Source of the DNA: Salvia splendens
Lineage: Eukaryota > Streptophyta > Magnoliopsida > Lamiales > Lamiaceae
Assembly: GCF_004379255.2 (NCBI RefSeq)
Contig: NC_056034.1
Coordinates: forward strand, 250,501-314,500
Direction of reading: 5' to 3'
DNA: 64,000 bases
The notes beneath the pieces were generated by a model that saw only the letters and a list, made by a program, of their open reading frames with translations, searched no databases and had not been told where the DNA came from. Positions 1-10,797 of this stretch are shown in pieces. Numbering within the stretch: the first letter of the stretch is position 1; every line of letters starts with the position of its first letter. The position numbers and the translations under genes are program-made.

Positions 1-1251
1 GCTGACTCTAGTGATGATCCAGAATTGTCGTCATCCTCGTCCAGGCTCATGGGCCTCGACATAGGCCCAACATACCAAGTAGGTCTCGCACAGAGAGCAT
101 CCAGTCACATCATTGCAGTAGTCAGGCAGTATGCAATGTGCGTATGGCGTCCAGATAAACTACAAAACAGCAATGCAAATGCCACTGAATAATTCCGTAA
201 TAAGTTCATAAATGAAGTCTAAACCGAAATAATACTCACCTGGCCAGGTCTAATCAGAGATATTTGGTCACGATAATGCTCAACCGAATGTCTAGGAGCA
301 TTTCCTATCTGCGTTGTTCCTTTCCACCTGTACATATATTTGATGTAAGCAAATAATCCAATATAAATTAATAAATAAATATTTAGATATATACCTGGCG
401 CCACATGGTGTATATGGCTCGTGTACAACTGGTCCAATGAACGCAGGCCTCAATGTGGGCATTCTTTCCCACGCCCATAGCTGCAGAAGCATCATAGGCC
501 CGCCCAACTCTTTTCTCTTATCCATGGAAGCCTCGCACAGATAATGATAAAGGTAGGCCAATGCCGCACTTCCCCAACTAATATTCTTCACCTCTTCTGG
601 ATCCCCAAGCCCATTCAACCACATAAATGGCACCTTACACCCCGTGGTGTCCGGTAGAATGAGACCTCCTAATAAAATTAGGGCATGGATACGTGCCCTT
701 TGGATGTATACGTACATAGGTAGGTCATCACCCAGAGGCATCCTTGTCTGGTTGATCAGTGCGGTCATCAGCAAACCGCCTTGCTTTGTCTCTGTGGAAG
801 TATCTGGTATCCATCCCAACAGATCGCGGCACTTGCTGGTCCAGTCTGAAAAGTTGTCATGATAGTCACGCCCTGTGAAAACGCGACCATCCGCCCTCAA
901 GCCCCAAATGGCTTGCACATCTTCCAAGGTGATCGTCGTCTCACCGATCGGTAGATGGAAAGTGTGCGTCTCCGGTCTCCAACGCTCAATCAACGCCGTG
1001 ATCAGCTCGTTGTCCACCTTCATGGGCTTCCCACAATCGATCACGCCTTTGAAACCAAAGACGTCAAGCCAATATCTAACATTCTCGTGAATTTCGACGT
1101 CCCAAGTCTTGCTTTCTGTCCTTCGGACTTTAAATACTTGGGTTGTGCCCTCTTTCATGAGTTTATGTGAAATGTGATGTTTCTGTAAATTTAGCAAGGA
1201 CGGGTCTTCGGGTCCATATAATAATTGCTCACTAGAACTTGAAGTCTCCAT
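1..1251 (-). CDS. Plant mobile domain (MAIN-like) protein, partial, with in-frame stop
   Basis: The protein belongs to the plant mobile domain family (MAIN / 'phosphatase 7 long form' relatives), nuclear proteins related to ORFs carried by some transposons. Exons read as 1251..395, 327..240 and 159..<1, all GT-AG and phase-consistent. Visible family signatures are WRPETHTFHLPIGE, TITLEDVQAIWGLR, the GGPMMLLQLWAWERMP block and, across the exon 2/3 junction, RPGQ-FIWTPY. Exon 3 reaches the conserved EPGR..RQF motif, but a TGA at 31-33 lies immediately before RQF. The frame stays open from there to position 1 (RQFWIITRVS). The copy is therefore either truncated there or a pseudogene. The start at 1251 is the first ATG of the open frame. 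The family and exon structure are clear; whether the gene works is doubtful. Confidence 0.82.
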
Positions 1252-1825
1252 CTAATCTAAGTACAAATTCACAAAACAACAATTACAAATTACAACACAA
1301 ATTACATATCCATTCAAATTCATCTTCAAAATAACAACAAATCATAAATCAAATGATTGATTCACTCCAATTCAACACCATTCATGCTTTATAAGGCCTA
1401 ATTTACATATAGCTACTAAATTAGAAGGTTAAATTAAAATATGCAATTCAACCTATACTTTATTCTTCAATATCAACCAAAATCACAACACCAAGCATCT
1501 CTAATATATGAATAACTATACAATAGAATGAATTTAGCCACTAAAATCCATTACAATTAACTAAACACCAAAAAATCGGACAAAATTGAGCAATTTGTTA
1601 TAAACCCTAATTTACAAAAATTAGGGGAAATCTAAACAAACTATGCAAATTAACAACAAATAAGGAAGGAATGTTGAAGGATTGAATGAAACTTACCGGA
1701 AAAAGAGAGGAAATCGTCGGATTCGCTAAGAAATCGCCAAGGAATCGCCGGAAGTCGCCTATCAGAATTCTCTCTCGCGTGTATTCTGCCTTCTGCCTCT
1801 CGCGGAACTGATTTAATTCGACATA
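1252..1825. other. Upstream region of the MAIN-like gene, no gene seen
   Basis: This is AT-rich sequence 5' of the minus-strand gene. A short open frame on the minus strand at 1607..1843 has no recognisable domain and runs into the palindrome array. It could hold promoter and 5' UTR of the MAIN-like gene. Confidence 0.4.
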
Positions 1826-2098
1826 GAGACGCATGAGCCTCATGCGTCTCTACCTAAGACGCATGACGCTCATGCGTCGTCTATTATATTTTAAAAAACA
1901 ACAGACGCATGAGAGAGATGCGTCTATACCTAAGACGCATGACCTTCATGCGTCGTTAAAAAAAAATGAAAAAAAAAATAGAGACGCATGACCCTCATGC
2001 GTCTCTATGAAAGACGCATGACGATCATGCGTCTCTATGAAAGACGCATGACGATCATGCGTCTCATTAAAAAGAGACGCATGAGGGTCATGCGTCTC
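1826..2098. repeat. Array of eight imperfect palindromes, core GACGCATGA-N3-TCATGCGTC
   Basis: Eight short inverted repeats lie in a row at about 1826, 1857, 1902, 1932, 1981, 2011, 2041 and 2074. Most have 9-base arms around a 3-base centre that varies: GCC, CGC, CCT, CCC, CGA, CGA, GGG. The unit at 1902 has 7-base arms and a 7-base centre. Arms are conserved while centres and linkers vary, which suggests selection for, or spread by, the hairpin itself. Linkers are A/T-rich, some pure A runs. The array lies about 0.6 kb upstream of the MAIN-like start codon. Confidence 0.9.
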
Positions 2099-2640
2099 TC
2101 CCAAATCCGGAACAAAAAAAAACGCTAGAACAAACGAGGAATCTAAGTTCTATTTTAGAACAAAAATAGAAAAAACCCCGTAACTACCATACACTATAAT
2201 AAATATTTTGTGTTTTGTGTCTATAATCAAAGGACAACAAAGTCGAACTCACATCGAAGTTAAAAAAAACAACACAAAATTGGCAAAGAAAGTGCATGAA
2301 CATTATCTAAACTTGAATTCAACTTGATGAGGTAACTGGGATTGAAGTTGTTGTATATGGCGCATATGAGCCTGTACCTTAGTCTCACTCATATCTGGAG
2401 TACAAGTATTTATCTTTTGATATTCGACGCAACAACCTGAAATATAGGTCATCAATTTGACGATATCGGTTGCACACGATCCTTGAAACTTTAACATTCT
2501 GAGACGTTTGTGTGGGCATACATAAACAAGCCCTAAACTCTGCTTATGCTTCGGTATATACAGAGATATTGAGAACAGAATACACCATTATACATGTGAA
2601 TATCTTCAATTTATAGAAGAAGAAAGACTATGTATGAGGA
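2099..2640. other. Intergenic, no gene seen
   Basis: AT-rich sequence. A 64-codon minus-strand frame at 2303..2497 has no recognisable domain or coding signal. Confidence 0.4.
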
Positions 2641-2792
2641 AAGGTATATCATTCCCCTATTTATAGGGCAAATAATGAAGAGGTGAAAAGGGAGGAAAAG
2701 AGAGATATTGAAGAGCAAGGTATATCATTCCCCTATTTATAGGGCAAATAATGAAGAGGTGAAAAGGGAGGAAAAGAGAGATATTGAAGAGC
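2641..2792. repeat. Perfect 76-bp tandem duplication
   Basis: Bases 2641-2716 (beginning AAGGTATATCATTCCCC) are repeated without a mismatch at 2717-2792. Absence of divergence means a recent event. Each copy contains the small palindrome-like CCCCTATTTATAGGG. No gene overlaps it. Confidence 0.95.
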
Positions 2793-5340
2793 GTCAATGG
2801 AGGGAGAGGGGGAGAGGGCTATTTGTATTATTATTATTTGTATTATATATTTACATTATTTCAATTAATACTATTTGATAATTTGTCATTTTATATAATA
2901 TAATATATCAGCGGATATTCGACCTAAATATTAGTAGACCGATGGAGTAATTAATTATTTTAACTCTTATTTTAATATCAGTATTTATTAAGTATCGCAA
3001 TTTGTTAAACAACCATATTCCATAGTACTATTATTTTAAAGTTTCACAGATAACAATTAATAAATATAGGGGTATCAAATCTTCATATACGGATTTCTTT
3101 CATTGTTCGATAAAATGCAAACCATATATTTAATACAAACTCAAAATTTTAATCCTAGCCATTAATTATAACAGATCTATGGTAAATATCGCGTAGAATT
3201 TCCATCTCAACAAGAGCATATATTTTGTCAACAGAGGGTATTTTTGTAAGTTAAATTTCTGAATAGTTCTTGCGTTCCTAATTTCTCTTCCACCTTCCAA
3301 AACCGAAAATATTCACATCTTCAACATGATCTTAACACCACTGTAATTGACGTCAAAACTTTATTCTGAAGACTTAAATTGATTTCTTTGTCGGTGTATT
3401 CAAGAATTTATTTTATGACTGTACCGTCACATGCGTAATACTATCCGACTGAATCTCATATTTCATAAAATCAATTCCGGCGTATTCTGTGTCGCAACGG
3501 ATTTTTATTATATGGAGGGTTCTAACGCTGATAAAGGTAATTTCATGATAATGAGAATTATAGGTTAATCTTAATGCAGCAAAAGATTTTTGATTTTTCA
3601 TTTCCAGATTCGTGTTTTCCATATGTCGAAGATTAACACATTCATGATTCATAATTTCCATACGTTGAAGATTGACACATTCGTGATTCGTGATTTCCAT
3701 ATTTTAAAGATTTTTCATTTCCAGATTTGTGATTTTCAGATTCTTAGGATGTAGATGTCTGTATGTTGAGTCGATTGCAAATACAATTTGTTATTCAGAT
3801 TGTATTTGTTTTTCCGTTGAACCTGTGTTGAAATTATTGGAATTTTTGTTGATATGTCGTATCACATGGCTGATCCTATGTTGACATTTGTAAGCTACGG
3901 TTGATTCTACGTTGCAATTCTATTGACATTTTTGTTGATTCTATATTGATATATATAGCTGTTGTGTGAGTCCATTTTTTAAATTCTTTGTTGACATTTG
4001 GCTCCTTTGTGTATCAGTCTCAATCATTCCAGAAGTGATTCAGCACGATTAAAACAATAGACACAAATTCAGCAAAAAATCTACAAAAAATCAACATATA
4101 ATCAATACGATTTCAACAAAATATTCAACATCAGCAAAACAAAAGAATCAACGCAATTTCAACGCAAAAAATCACCAACAACAGAACTAAAGAATCAACA
4201 AAATTTCAGCGTAAAAACTCAACACATATTTTAGAATTCAACACAAAAGCAACATGACCGATTCAACACAAATTCAACAAAAAATCTACAAAAAATCAAC
4301 ACATATTTTAGAATCTATACGATTTCAACAAAATATTCAACATCAGCAGAACAAAAGAATCAACACAATTTCAAAGCAAAAAATCACTAACAGGAGAACA
4401 AAAGAATCAACGAAATTTCAGCGCAAAAAATCAACGCAGATTTCAGAATTCAACAAAAAAGCAGCACCATCGATTCAACACAAATTCAACAAAAAATCTT
4501 CATAAAATTAACACAGGTTTTAGAATTAACATAAAATCAACACGATTTCAACACAAAATTCAACAACAACAAAGAATCAACTCAATTTCACCGCAAAATT
4601 CTAGCAATTTTTTCGACGAAAAGGAGAGAGAACGACAAAAAGACGAAAAGTTGGAATGAGGGGGAGTAATTGAAACGGTGAATAGTGGAAGGAGAGAGAA
4701 CGACGAAATTGGGATTGCACAATTATTCTATAATTAAATGATTCACCGTATTATGAAAGTGTCTAATGTACCATCTGTTGATAGATTCATAGAAGTTATT
4801 GAAATTTTAATCTGGAAACATAATAAGTGTTATCTGTAATAATTAATGTCTATAGAACATATATAAAATAAGTTCATATTTCATCTTCACAAAATGGTTA
4901 ATTTGAGTGTCGAACCATCAATAAGTATTTAACTTTTATGAAAAAGAGTCAATATTCTTTTGGTTTTATTCTACATTGTTACGTTAGAAAGCTTCGAACA
5001 ATAAAATGCAATTCGCTAATTTGATGGAAAAGAGTGGTGATTTGCTTTTTCTATGTATTTTTTTCATTTTTTTGAGTAATAAAAGTAATATTATTTGAAA
5101 TAATTAATGTATAATTTAAAACTTTTTGTACGAATGTGAAACATTGGTGAAACTTTTTGTATGTATAATGTAATTGGAATTAACGGTGTTAGTAGGAAAT
5201 TGACGGATGTATAGTTTTGAAACACTAGGTAAACTTTATGTATGAAATACGTAAACTTAATATTTTTGTACTAAATTGAAACAAATGTGGAATATTTTAT
5301 ATGAAACATGTAATTACCCCACCCTCAAGAAGAGCCCGAA
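2793..5340. other. AT-rich intergenic DNA with low-complexity ATCAACA-type repeats
   Basis: No gene is recognised. From about 4030 to 4620 the sequence is a degenerate low-complexity tract of phrases such as GATTCAACACAAATTCAAC and AAAAAATCAACACA in variable order. At 3595-3740 phrases around GATTCGTGATTTCCATAT recur. The plus-strand frame at 4254..4505 is a by-product of the repeat (S/T/Q/N/K-rich). The segment 2920-2950 resembles one end of a Stowaway-type MITE. Confidence 0.6.
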
Positions 5341-5356
5341 AAAGAGTTCATAATCT

Positions 5357-5469
5357 GGCCCTATTAACATAGGCCCGTTTAACAATAATTGGCCCATTTA
5401 CAATAACCCTATAAATACCCGCATTTTTTTCTTAATTTCTCTTCTACCAAAACTATCGAAAACCCTAAT
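5357..5469 (+). promoter_or_regulatory. NSA2 promoter motifs: site II-like GGCCCA elements and telo-box
   Basis: GGCCC-type elements occur at about 5357 and 5371, and GGCCCA (reverse of TGGGCC) at 5391-5396. A telo-box AAACCCTAA is at 5461-5469, about a dozen bases before the NSA2 ATG. In plants, site II plus telo-box is the known combination driving ribosome-related genes in dividing cells, which fits the gene downstream. Confidence 0.7.
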
Positions 5470-5481
5470 TCTACTACACCA

Positions 5482-7487
5482 TGGTTAGCATTTTTTTTTG
5501 CTAATTTCTCTACAATTTTTTCGATTTTTAGTTGAAATTGATTAAATTTGCCATTGCTTAAGCTTAATTTCTCTCTATATACCTCGATTTTGAGCTGAAA
5601 TTGGTTGATTTTGACAGCCTCAAGGAGATTACATCGAGCTGCACAGGAAGAGGAATGGCTACCGCCATGACCACTTCGAGCGCAAGCGCAAGAAGGAGGC
5701 TCGTGAAGTTCACAAGCGCTCTAAAATCGCGCAAAACGTTAGCATCTCTTTTCTGCTTCATCTTTGTGTTGATTTAATTTAGTTTTGGAGAAGCTTGAAA
5801 TTAATTTCGTTTGCTTTTTCTGGTGAATGAACAGACATTGGGTATTAAGGGTAAGATGTTTGCAAAGAAGCGGTATGCTGAGAAGGCGCTATTGAAGAAA
5901 ACGTAAGCTTTTTGGCTGTTTTTGTTAGTTAGGAGTAATTTTTTTATCTCCTCATATTGTTGGTTTCTCAATTTGGTATGATGAAGTGATGATATGATGA
6001 AATCAATAGGTTTCCATTGTCTTACTGGCTTTGAGTTTAGCATTCATTCTTTTTCTTTTGGTTCTCCTTTCTTTTTGTTTTTAAATAAGACCTAATATGA
6101 ATTCAGCATTTTGTGTTGTGGTAATATGCACTCACTTTTTTCGTATATAACAGTTTAGCTATGCACGAGGAGTCATCAACAAGGCGCAAGGTTGATGATA
6201 ATGTCCGTGAAGGAGCTCTCCCTGCATACCTTCTTGATCGTGATGAGACCACACGAGCCAAGGTTCTTAGCAATACTGTCAAGCAAAAGCAGAAAGAGAA
6301 GGCAGGAAAATGGGATGTTCCTCTTCCAAAGGTATCACACACTACTACCTTTTTTCTCTTCTTTCCAGTTTGCTTCTCTAATGCTAACTTTTGAGATGTC
6401 TTACAACATAATATGATATGACTGTAAATCATATTCATTACATATTGACTAAAACACATATTAGCATGTTGCTGTTGTTTCGTCTACCTGAGTATTCATA
6501 GAATTTATTCAATAATTTGATTCATCATTTTTATTATGAAACTGGGAAAGATCACTGGGACACAATGTAAAATGTGATGTTTCTTCTTGACCACCCTTCA
6601 TATCTTAGAAAAGTTGTAATAACCCATTTTCTGTGAATAAGAATATATTGGAAGCCAACTACGAAGACTATTTCTCAATAAAATTTTATGGGATACTTCT
6701 TGGTTATATATTCTATCTTATGTTTCATTCATACTATAATTGTACTATATTTGATGATCAACCTTGTCTGCTGCCTTTGTAGGTTAGACCTGTTGCTGAA
6801 GATGAGATGTTTAGGGTAATCAGATCTGGTAAAAGGAAAAGTAAGTATCCCTTTTTGAGATGTCCTTTTTTTGTCACGCGGTTGGGATTTTTATATCATA
6901 ATGATAATCATGCTCATGGTATTTTCAACTTGGTTTACATGTTGCAGCCAAGCAGTGGAAGAGGATGATCACAAAGGCCACATTTGTAGGACCAAGTTTC
7001 ACTAGGAAACCTCCGAAGTATGAGCGTTTCATTCGCCCATCTGGTCTACGTTTTACAAAAGCACACGTAACGCACCCCGAACTGAAGTGCACTTTCAATT
7101 TGGAGATCATTGGTGTAAAAAAGAATCCAAATGGCCCCATGTATACTTCTCTTGGTGTTATGACTAGGGGAACCATTATCGAGGTAATCGTTCCTTTCAA
7201 TAACTTGTATAACTCCTCATCTGCCAAACTTCATCATCTGAAGTTGCTTTTCATCTATAATCTAGGTCAATTGTAGTGAACTTGGACTTGTTACGCCTGC
7301 TGGAAAAGTTGTTTGGGGTATGGCTGCTCAAGTCACTATGTTATTTTTTTTTTGCGTAAGTTTATTTAAAGCTAAGCTGGTATACACGATTCTTACTCTC
7401 TTATGTATGTTGAATGCAGGAAAATACGCCCAAGTAACCAATAATCCTGAAAACGATGGTTGCATCAATGCCGTTTTGCTAGTATAA
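5482..7487 (+). CDS. NSA2: Ribosome biogenesis protein NSA2
   Basis: NSA2 is a conserved nucleolar factor needed to mature pre-60S ribosomal particles (27S pre-rRNA processing). Coding exons: 5482..5484, 5618..5737, 5835..5902, 6154..6331, 6783..6840, 6948..7183, 7266..7317, 7420..7487. They total 783 nt, giving 260 residues, the usual family length. All introns are GT-AG and phases agree. The first coding exon is only the ATG, which is followed directly by a GT donor; the second begins with Pro-Gln-Gly-Asp-Tyr. The N-terminus is very basic ([20 protein letters not shown]); the C-terminal half is the S8e-like fold ([36 protein letters not shown], ending [11 protein letters not shown]). No frameshift or missing block is seen. 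Confidence 0.97.
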
Positions 7488-8330
7488 TGGCCATATGTGT
7501 ACCGATCTACATTCCTTGTTTGTTGCAGTAATCGCGTATGGGCTGCTAACTACTGGCTACTGGTTTTGTTTAAGCACAAATAGTTTATTTATGTAGCAAA
7601 ATCTTGGAAGTGTGAAACTGCAATATTCCAGAGATTTTTACATTTTCTATTGTTTGTGGACTTATATAATGTTCTCACCAATTTTGCTATTGTTTTGAAA
7701 CTTGAAAGGGGATTACTCCATTGGAGAGTTTGTCACATTTTGCTAATCAATTAATGAAATTATCAAACTTGCTGGTGCTCACTTAAATATTGTTAAAAAT
7801 ATGCTTAAAAGTTGATTGAAATATAGGTGTAATTAATAATTCCTAGACATCCAAATTGGTACAGAGCACGCCCAGCGACATTAAAATGATCAATAAAAGT
7901 ATTATGTGTAGTGTTATTTAATCATTTTGTTTTGAAAAAAAGAAATAAAATTTATGTTCCTATTTTTAATGAAATGGTGGAACTCTTTGGGAACATCCGA
8001 ATGATATTACCGCTTGTTATCTCTACCGACGACTTTCGTATTGTGAATCATGTTCCTTTGAGAACATCCAATCCCACCAATTACACATGATTAATAACTT
8101 ACCATCTATTCGTTCTTTTGAGGCATCTTAATAGTGCTATTTTATAGTTCCATCAATCATAAAAATAAAATTATCATCCATTAATTCGTTTGAGACATCC
8201 AAACACTTTTATTTTCTAATTCTATCAATGAAATATGATGAACCATAGGATTCCCATCCTCTGAGCTAAAAACGACGTCATTTCTAACCGTGGCTTGTTT
8301 TCCTCTGAGCTAAAAAAAGTGGAAGAAAGT
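7488..8330. other. NSA2 3' UTR and intergenic spacer
   Basis: About 250 bases downstream of the stop look like 3' UTR. The rest is AT-rich, with repeated phrases around GGAACATCC and GAGACATCC between 7980 and 8220 that may be a decayed small transposon. No coding region is seen. Confidence 0.5.
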
Positions 8331-8335
8331 ACATA

Positions 8336-8412
8336 TGGGCCGTAAATAGAAAACTCAATTTAGAGTAGAGAAGTGGGCCCATGTAAAATGGCAGCCCATT
8401 AGAGGGAGCCCA
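8336..8412 (+). promoter_or_regulatory. Site II (TGGGCC/T) cluster upstream of ATP synthase epsilon
   Basis: TGGGCC occurs at 8336-8341 and again within GTGGGCCCATG near 8374. AGCCCA (TGGGCT on the other strand) occurs at 8393-8398 and 8407-8412. Four site II elements within 80 bases, 90-165 bases before the ATG, are characteristic of plant nuclear genes for mitochondrial respiratory proteins. Confidence 0.7.
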
Positions 8413-8500
8413 TATATGCCTATATCAGTAGATCACTACTAAATCACACACACATACACGCACTTTGAGGTGAGAAAGAGCTACTGAGAGAGAGGAAGAA

Positions 8501-10797
8501 ATGTCGTCCAGCGCTGCGCAACCGTTTTGGAGAGCTGCCGGAATGACCTACGTAACCTACTCCAATCTCTGCGCCAGTCTCGTCAGGCAGTGTTTGAAGG
8601 AGCCTTACAGATCCGAAGCTTTGTCCCGTGAGAAGGTCCATTTCAACGTTTCCAAATGGGTTGATGGCAAGCCTGAGAAGCCAAGTACTTATTCTCCTTT
8701 CAATTTTGTATTTGGATTATTTCGTGATCTGTTTTATTAGAAATGGGCCACTCACCCCTTAAAATGCCTCATAAGGGGGAGGGTTATCAACACTTATATA
8801 GATTAGAAGGAGGGTTATCCACACTTATATAGATTAGATGGGATCTTCACCAAGTCGACGTGGGATAGAATTTAGAGAATTTAACACGCCCCTTCACGTG
8901 TGGGCCGGAAAGAACATCGGTCTTCCATCACGTGGGTAGGCAATGCAAGAGAAACCATCATCGATGTGGGCCGGAAAGGACATCGGTCTTCCACTCGTGG
9001 GTAGGCAATGCAAGAGAAACCATCATCGATGTGGGCCGGAAAGGACATCGGTCTTCCACTCGTGAGGTAGATAAGAGATAAAGAGAAAACCATCATCGAC
9101 TTGGGCCCGCTCTGATACCATATTAGAAATGGGCCACTCACCCCTTAAAAGGCCTCATAAGGGGGAGGGTTATCCACACTTATATAGATTAGATGGGATC
9201 TTCAGCAAGTCGATGTGGGATAGAATTTAGAGAATTTAACATGTTTCTTTTTTTCCCGATCAATTAGGTCTTTGATTGTGTTTTTTGCTGACGATTGATT
9301 CGTTTCAGCTGTTTCGAGGCTATTAGGGTTCAATGTTTGGTTGTTATTGATTCATGCTTTGTATTTATTGGATTTGGGATTTTGTGACGTTTGGATTTTG
9401 ATTTTGAGGTTTTTGATTTCTGATTGAACTCTCAATTGGGATGTCTACATTAAGATTGGGGTTTGTGTTTTACTGGAGCTGAGTTTGAAGCGTAATGTAC
9501 CTAAAATTTTTAGGATAAATGGTTGGCGATGGTTATGCCCCGTTGTTGAGAAGGGTTAGGTAATAGGAGTACTACTTGACATGTGTCTCACAAAATGGCG
9601 TGTCCAAGGTTTTGTTGGGCATTTACCGCTGTTGATATTGTTTATGTGCTATGTACTTTTCGAACTAAATGTTTTTCGATCAGTTGTTTCGTCTTGGGTT
9701 TTGTTGCCGGCTTTTAAGCTAGTTTAAGAAGGTCTTGTCCCCTTTTTACCTTCATTGTTCTCGAATCTCTGTTCCTAAGAAAACACTGCTTTTCTATAGT
9801 GGTTTCATTTTGTGCTAATATTGTTCATTTAGGAAGTTTGTATGACCATTTTTGGGACATATCAAGGCTGTTGTTTTATTGGGACATCATTTATCGTTGT
9901 TGTTCTAGCTAGTATTCGCCTCACTTCTTCGCCATCTCTGGTATCTTTGTTCGATTGGAGAGCCAGGCACATATCTCCATTGTTTCTTAGCTAACTATCA
10001 CTGTTAATTTATAGAGTCACCTTAAAACTAGGCCCATAAGTCCCAGCTAAATCCAGAAGAACCTGCTGTTTTCCTGAACATCAACCTTTTAAGCATTGTT
10101 TGTGTCAAGAACTGATATTGCTTCCATGTTCAATGTATTCTGTCACCTCAATTTCCAACAAGGAGCAACATTTAGGGGCTTACTTATTTTTGTGTAAGTT
10201 CCGCTTATTCCTGTTTGAAAATAAATCATGGGATGAGGCCTAGCTTTTTAGGTGCATATTTTTGTGTAAGTTTCCTGGCTCGTTTTATCCAGCTATAGTG
10301 GATTTATCTTTCAGGAATTTGGAGGGTAATGATCTCTGGATCACTGTGGTTTTAATGTTTTATGTAGGATCACTGGTTTTATAGATTAATATCACGATCT
10401 GATGTAAAACCAAATAAAGGGACATTTTTATCCATTGTCATTAGATTAATACACAATCAGATGTAAGACTGATATGTAAACTTTAGAGTTTGTACCAGAT
10501 TAGTGTGGACACAATACATTACAAGCAACTATGGTCTCTTAGATTGTATGTGGGAGATTTATTTATCTTTGTAATCAGGTGTTTATAGTTATATTCTGTA
10601 TATAAATTCTTTCTTGTAATTAGTTTGATGTAAGAAATTCTAATAAGGAGTTATACATGTTATGCTATCTTACTGCTCTTATAGCACATATCTTTATTCT
10701 CAATTATTATTTTCAACCAATAATCAGAAAAATGCACTATTTTCTGATTGGAGTTTTTCATTGCTTTTCAGCCATCCGCACCGACACTCCTGAATGA
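8501..10797 (+). CDS. Mitochondrial ATP synthase F1 epsilon subunit
   Basis: This is the small epsilon subunit of the central stalk of mitochondrial F1Fo ATP synthase (not the bacterial/chloroplast epsilon, which is the mitochondrial delta). Exon 1 is 8501..8684 and exon 2 is 10772..10797; together 210 nt, 69 residues, about the family's usual 70. Exon 1 encodes [15 protein letters not shown], a Cys-containing LVRQCLKEP and the family hallmark [21 protein letters not shown]. Exon 2 supplies only the last eight residues (TIRTDTPE). The start is the first ATG after the promoter motifs. The intron is 2,087 nt and contains a 507-bp TRIM insertion. Without exon 2, readthrough would add an unrelated tail. 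Confidence 0.95.
8735..8886 (-). repeat. TRIM 3' LTR (152 bp)
   Basis: This is the downstream LTR on the minus strand. It matches the LTR at 9121..9241 apart from a few substitutions and an internal tandem duplication of a segment around GAGGGTTATC-ACACTTATATAG. Confidence 0.88.
9121..9241 (-). repeat. TRIM 5' LTR (121 bp)
   Basis: This is the LTR next to the primer-binding site (9109-9120). It starts TGTTAAATTC on the minus strand and is followed after its plus-strand end by the TSD TGTTT. Confidence 0.88.

Larger units (their letters stand above)
8730..9246 (-). mobile_element. TRIM (miniature LTR retrotransposon) in the ATP synthase epsilon intron
   Basis: Two similar terminal repeats lie at 8735..8886 and 9121..9241. 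Target-site duplication TGTTT is perfect at 8730-8734 and 9242-9246. On the minus strand the LTR begins TGTTAAATTC, and directly after it (9120..9109) is TGGTATCAGAGC, the standard primer-binding site for initiator tRNA-Met. A purine-rich stretch precedes the other LTR. The internal region has no gene, only three tandem copies of a roughly 65-base unit beginning GTGGGCCGGAAAG (8900, 8965, 9030). The 152-base LTR carries an internal tandem duplication of about 31 bases that the 121-base LTR lacks. Confidence 0.92.

Noticed and set aside
1826..2098. Possible CRISPR-like array
   Set aside because: Units are palindromes with only 3-base centres and short variable linkers, no spacers of constant length, and the DNA is plant nuclear.
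2303..2497. 64-codon minus-strand frame
   Set aside because: No recognisable domain, no splice context, AT-rich background; likely chance.
6103..6459. Frames on both strands overlapping NSA2 exon 4
   Set aside because: They are shadows of the exon and flanking introns; phase-consistent NSA2 exons explain the coding signal.
8881..9141. 86-codon minus-strand open frame
   Set aside because: It is the translation of the threefold internal repeat of the TRIM element; no protein family fits.
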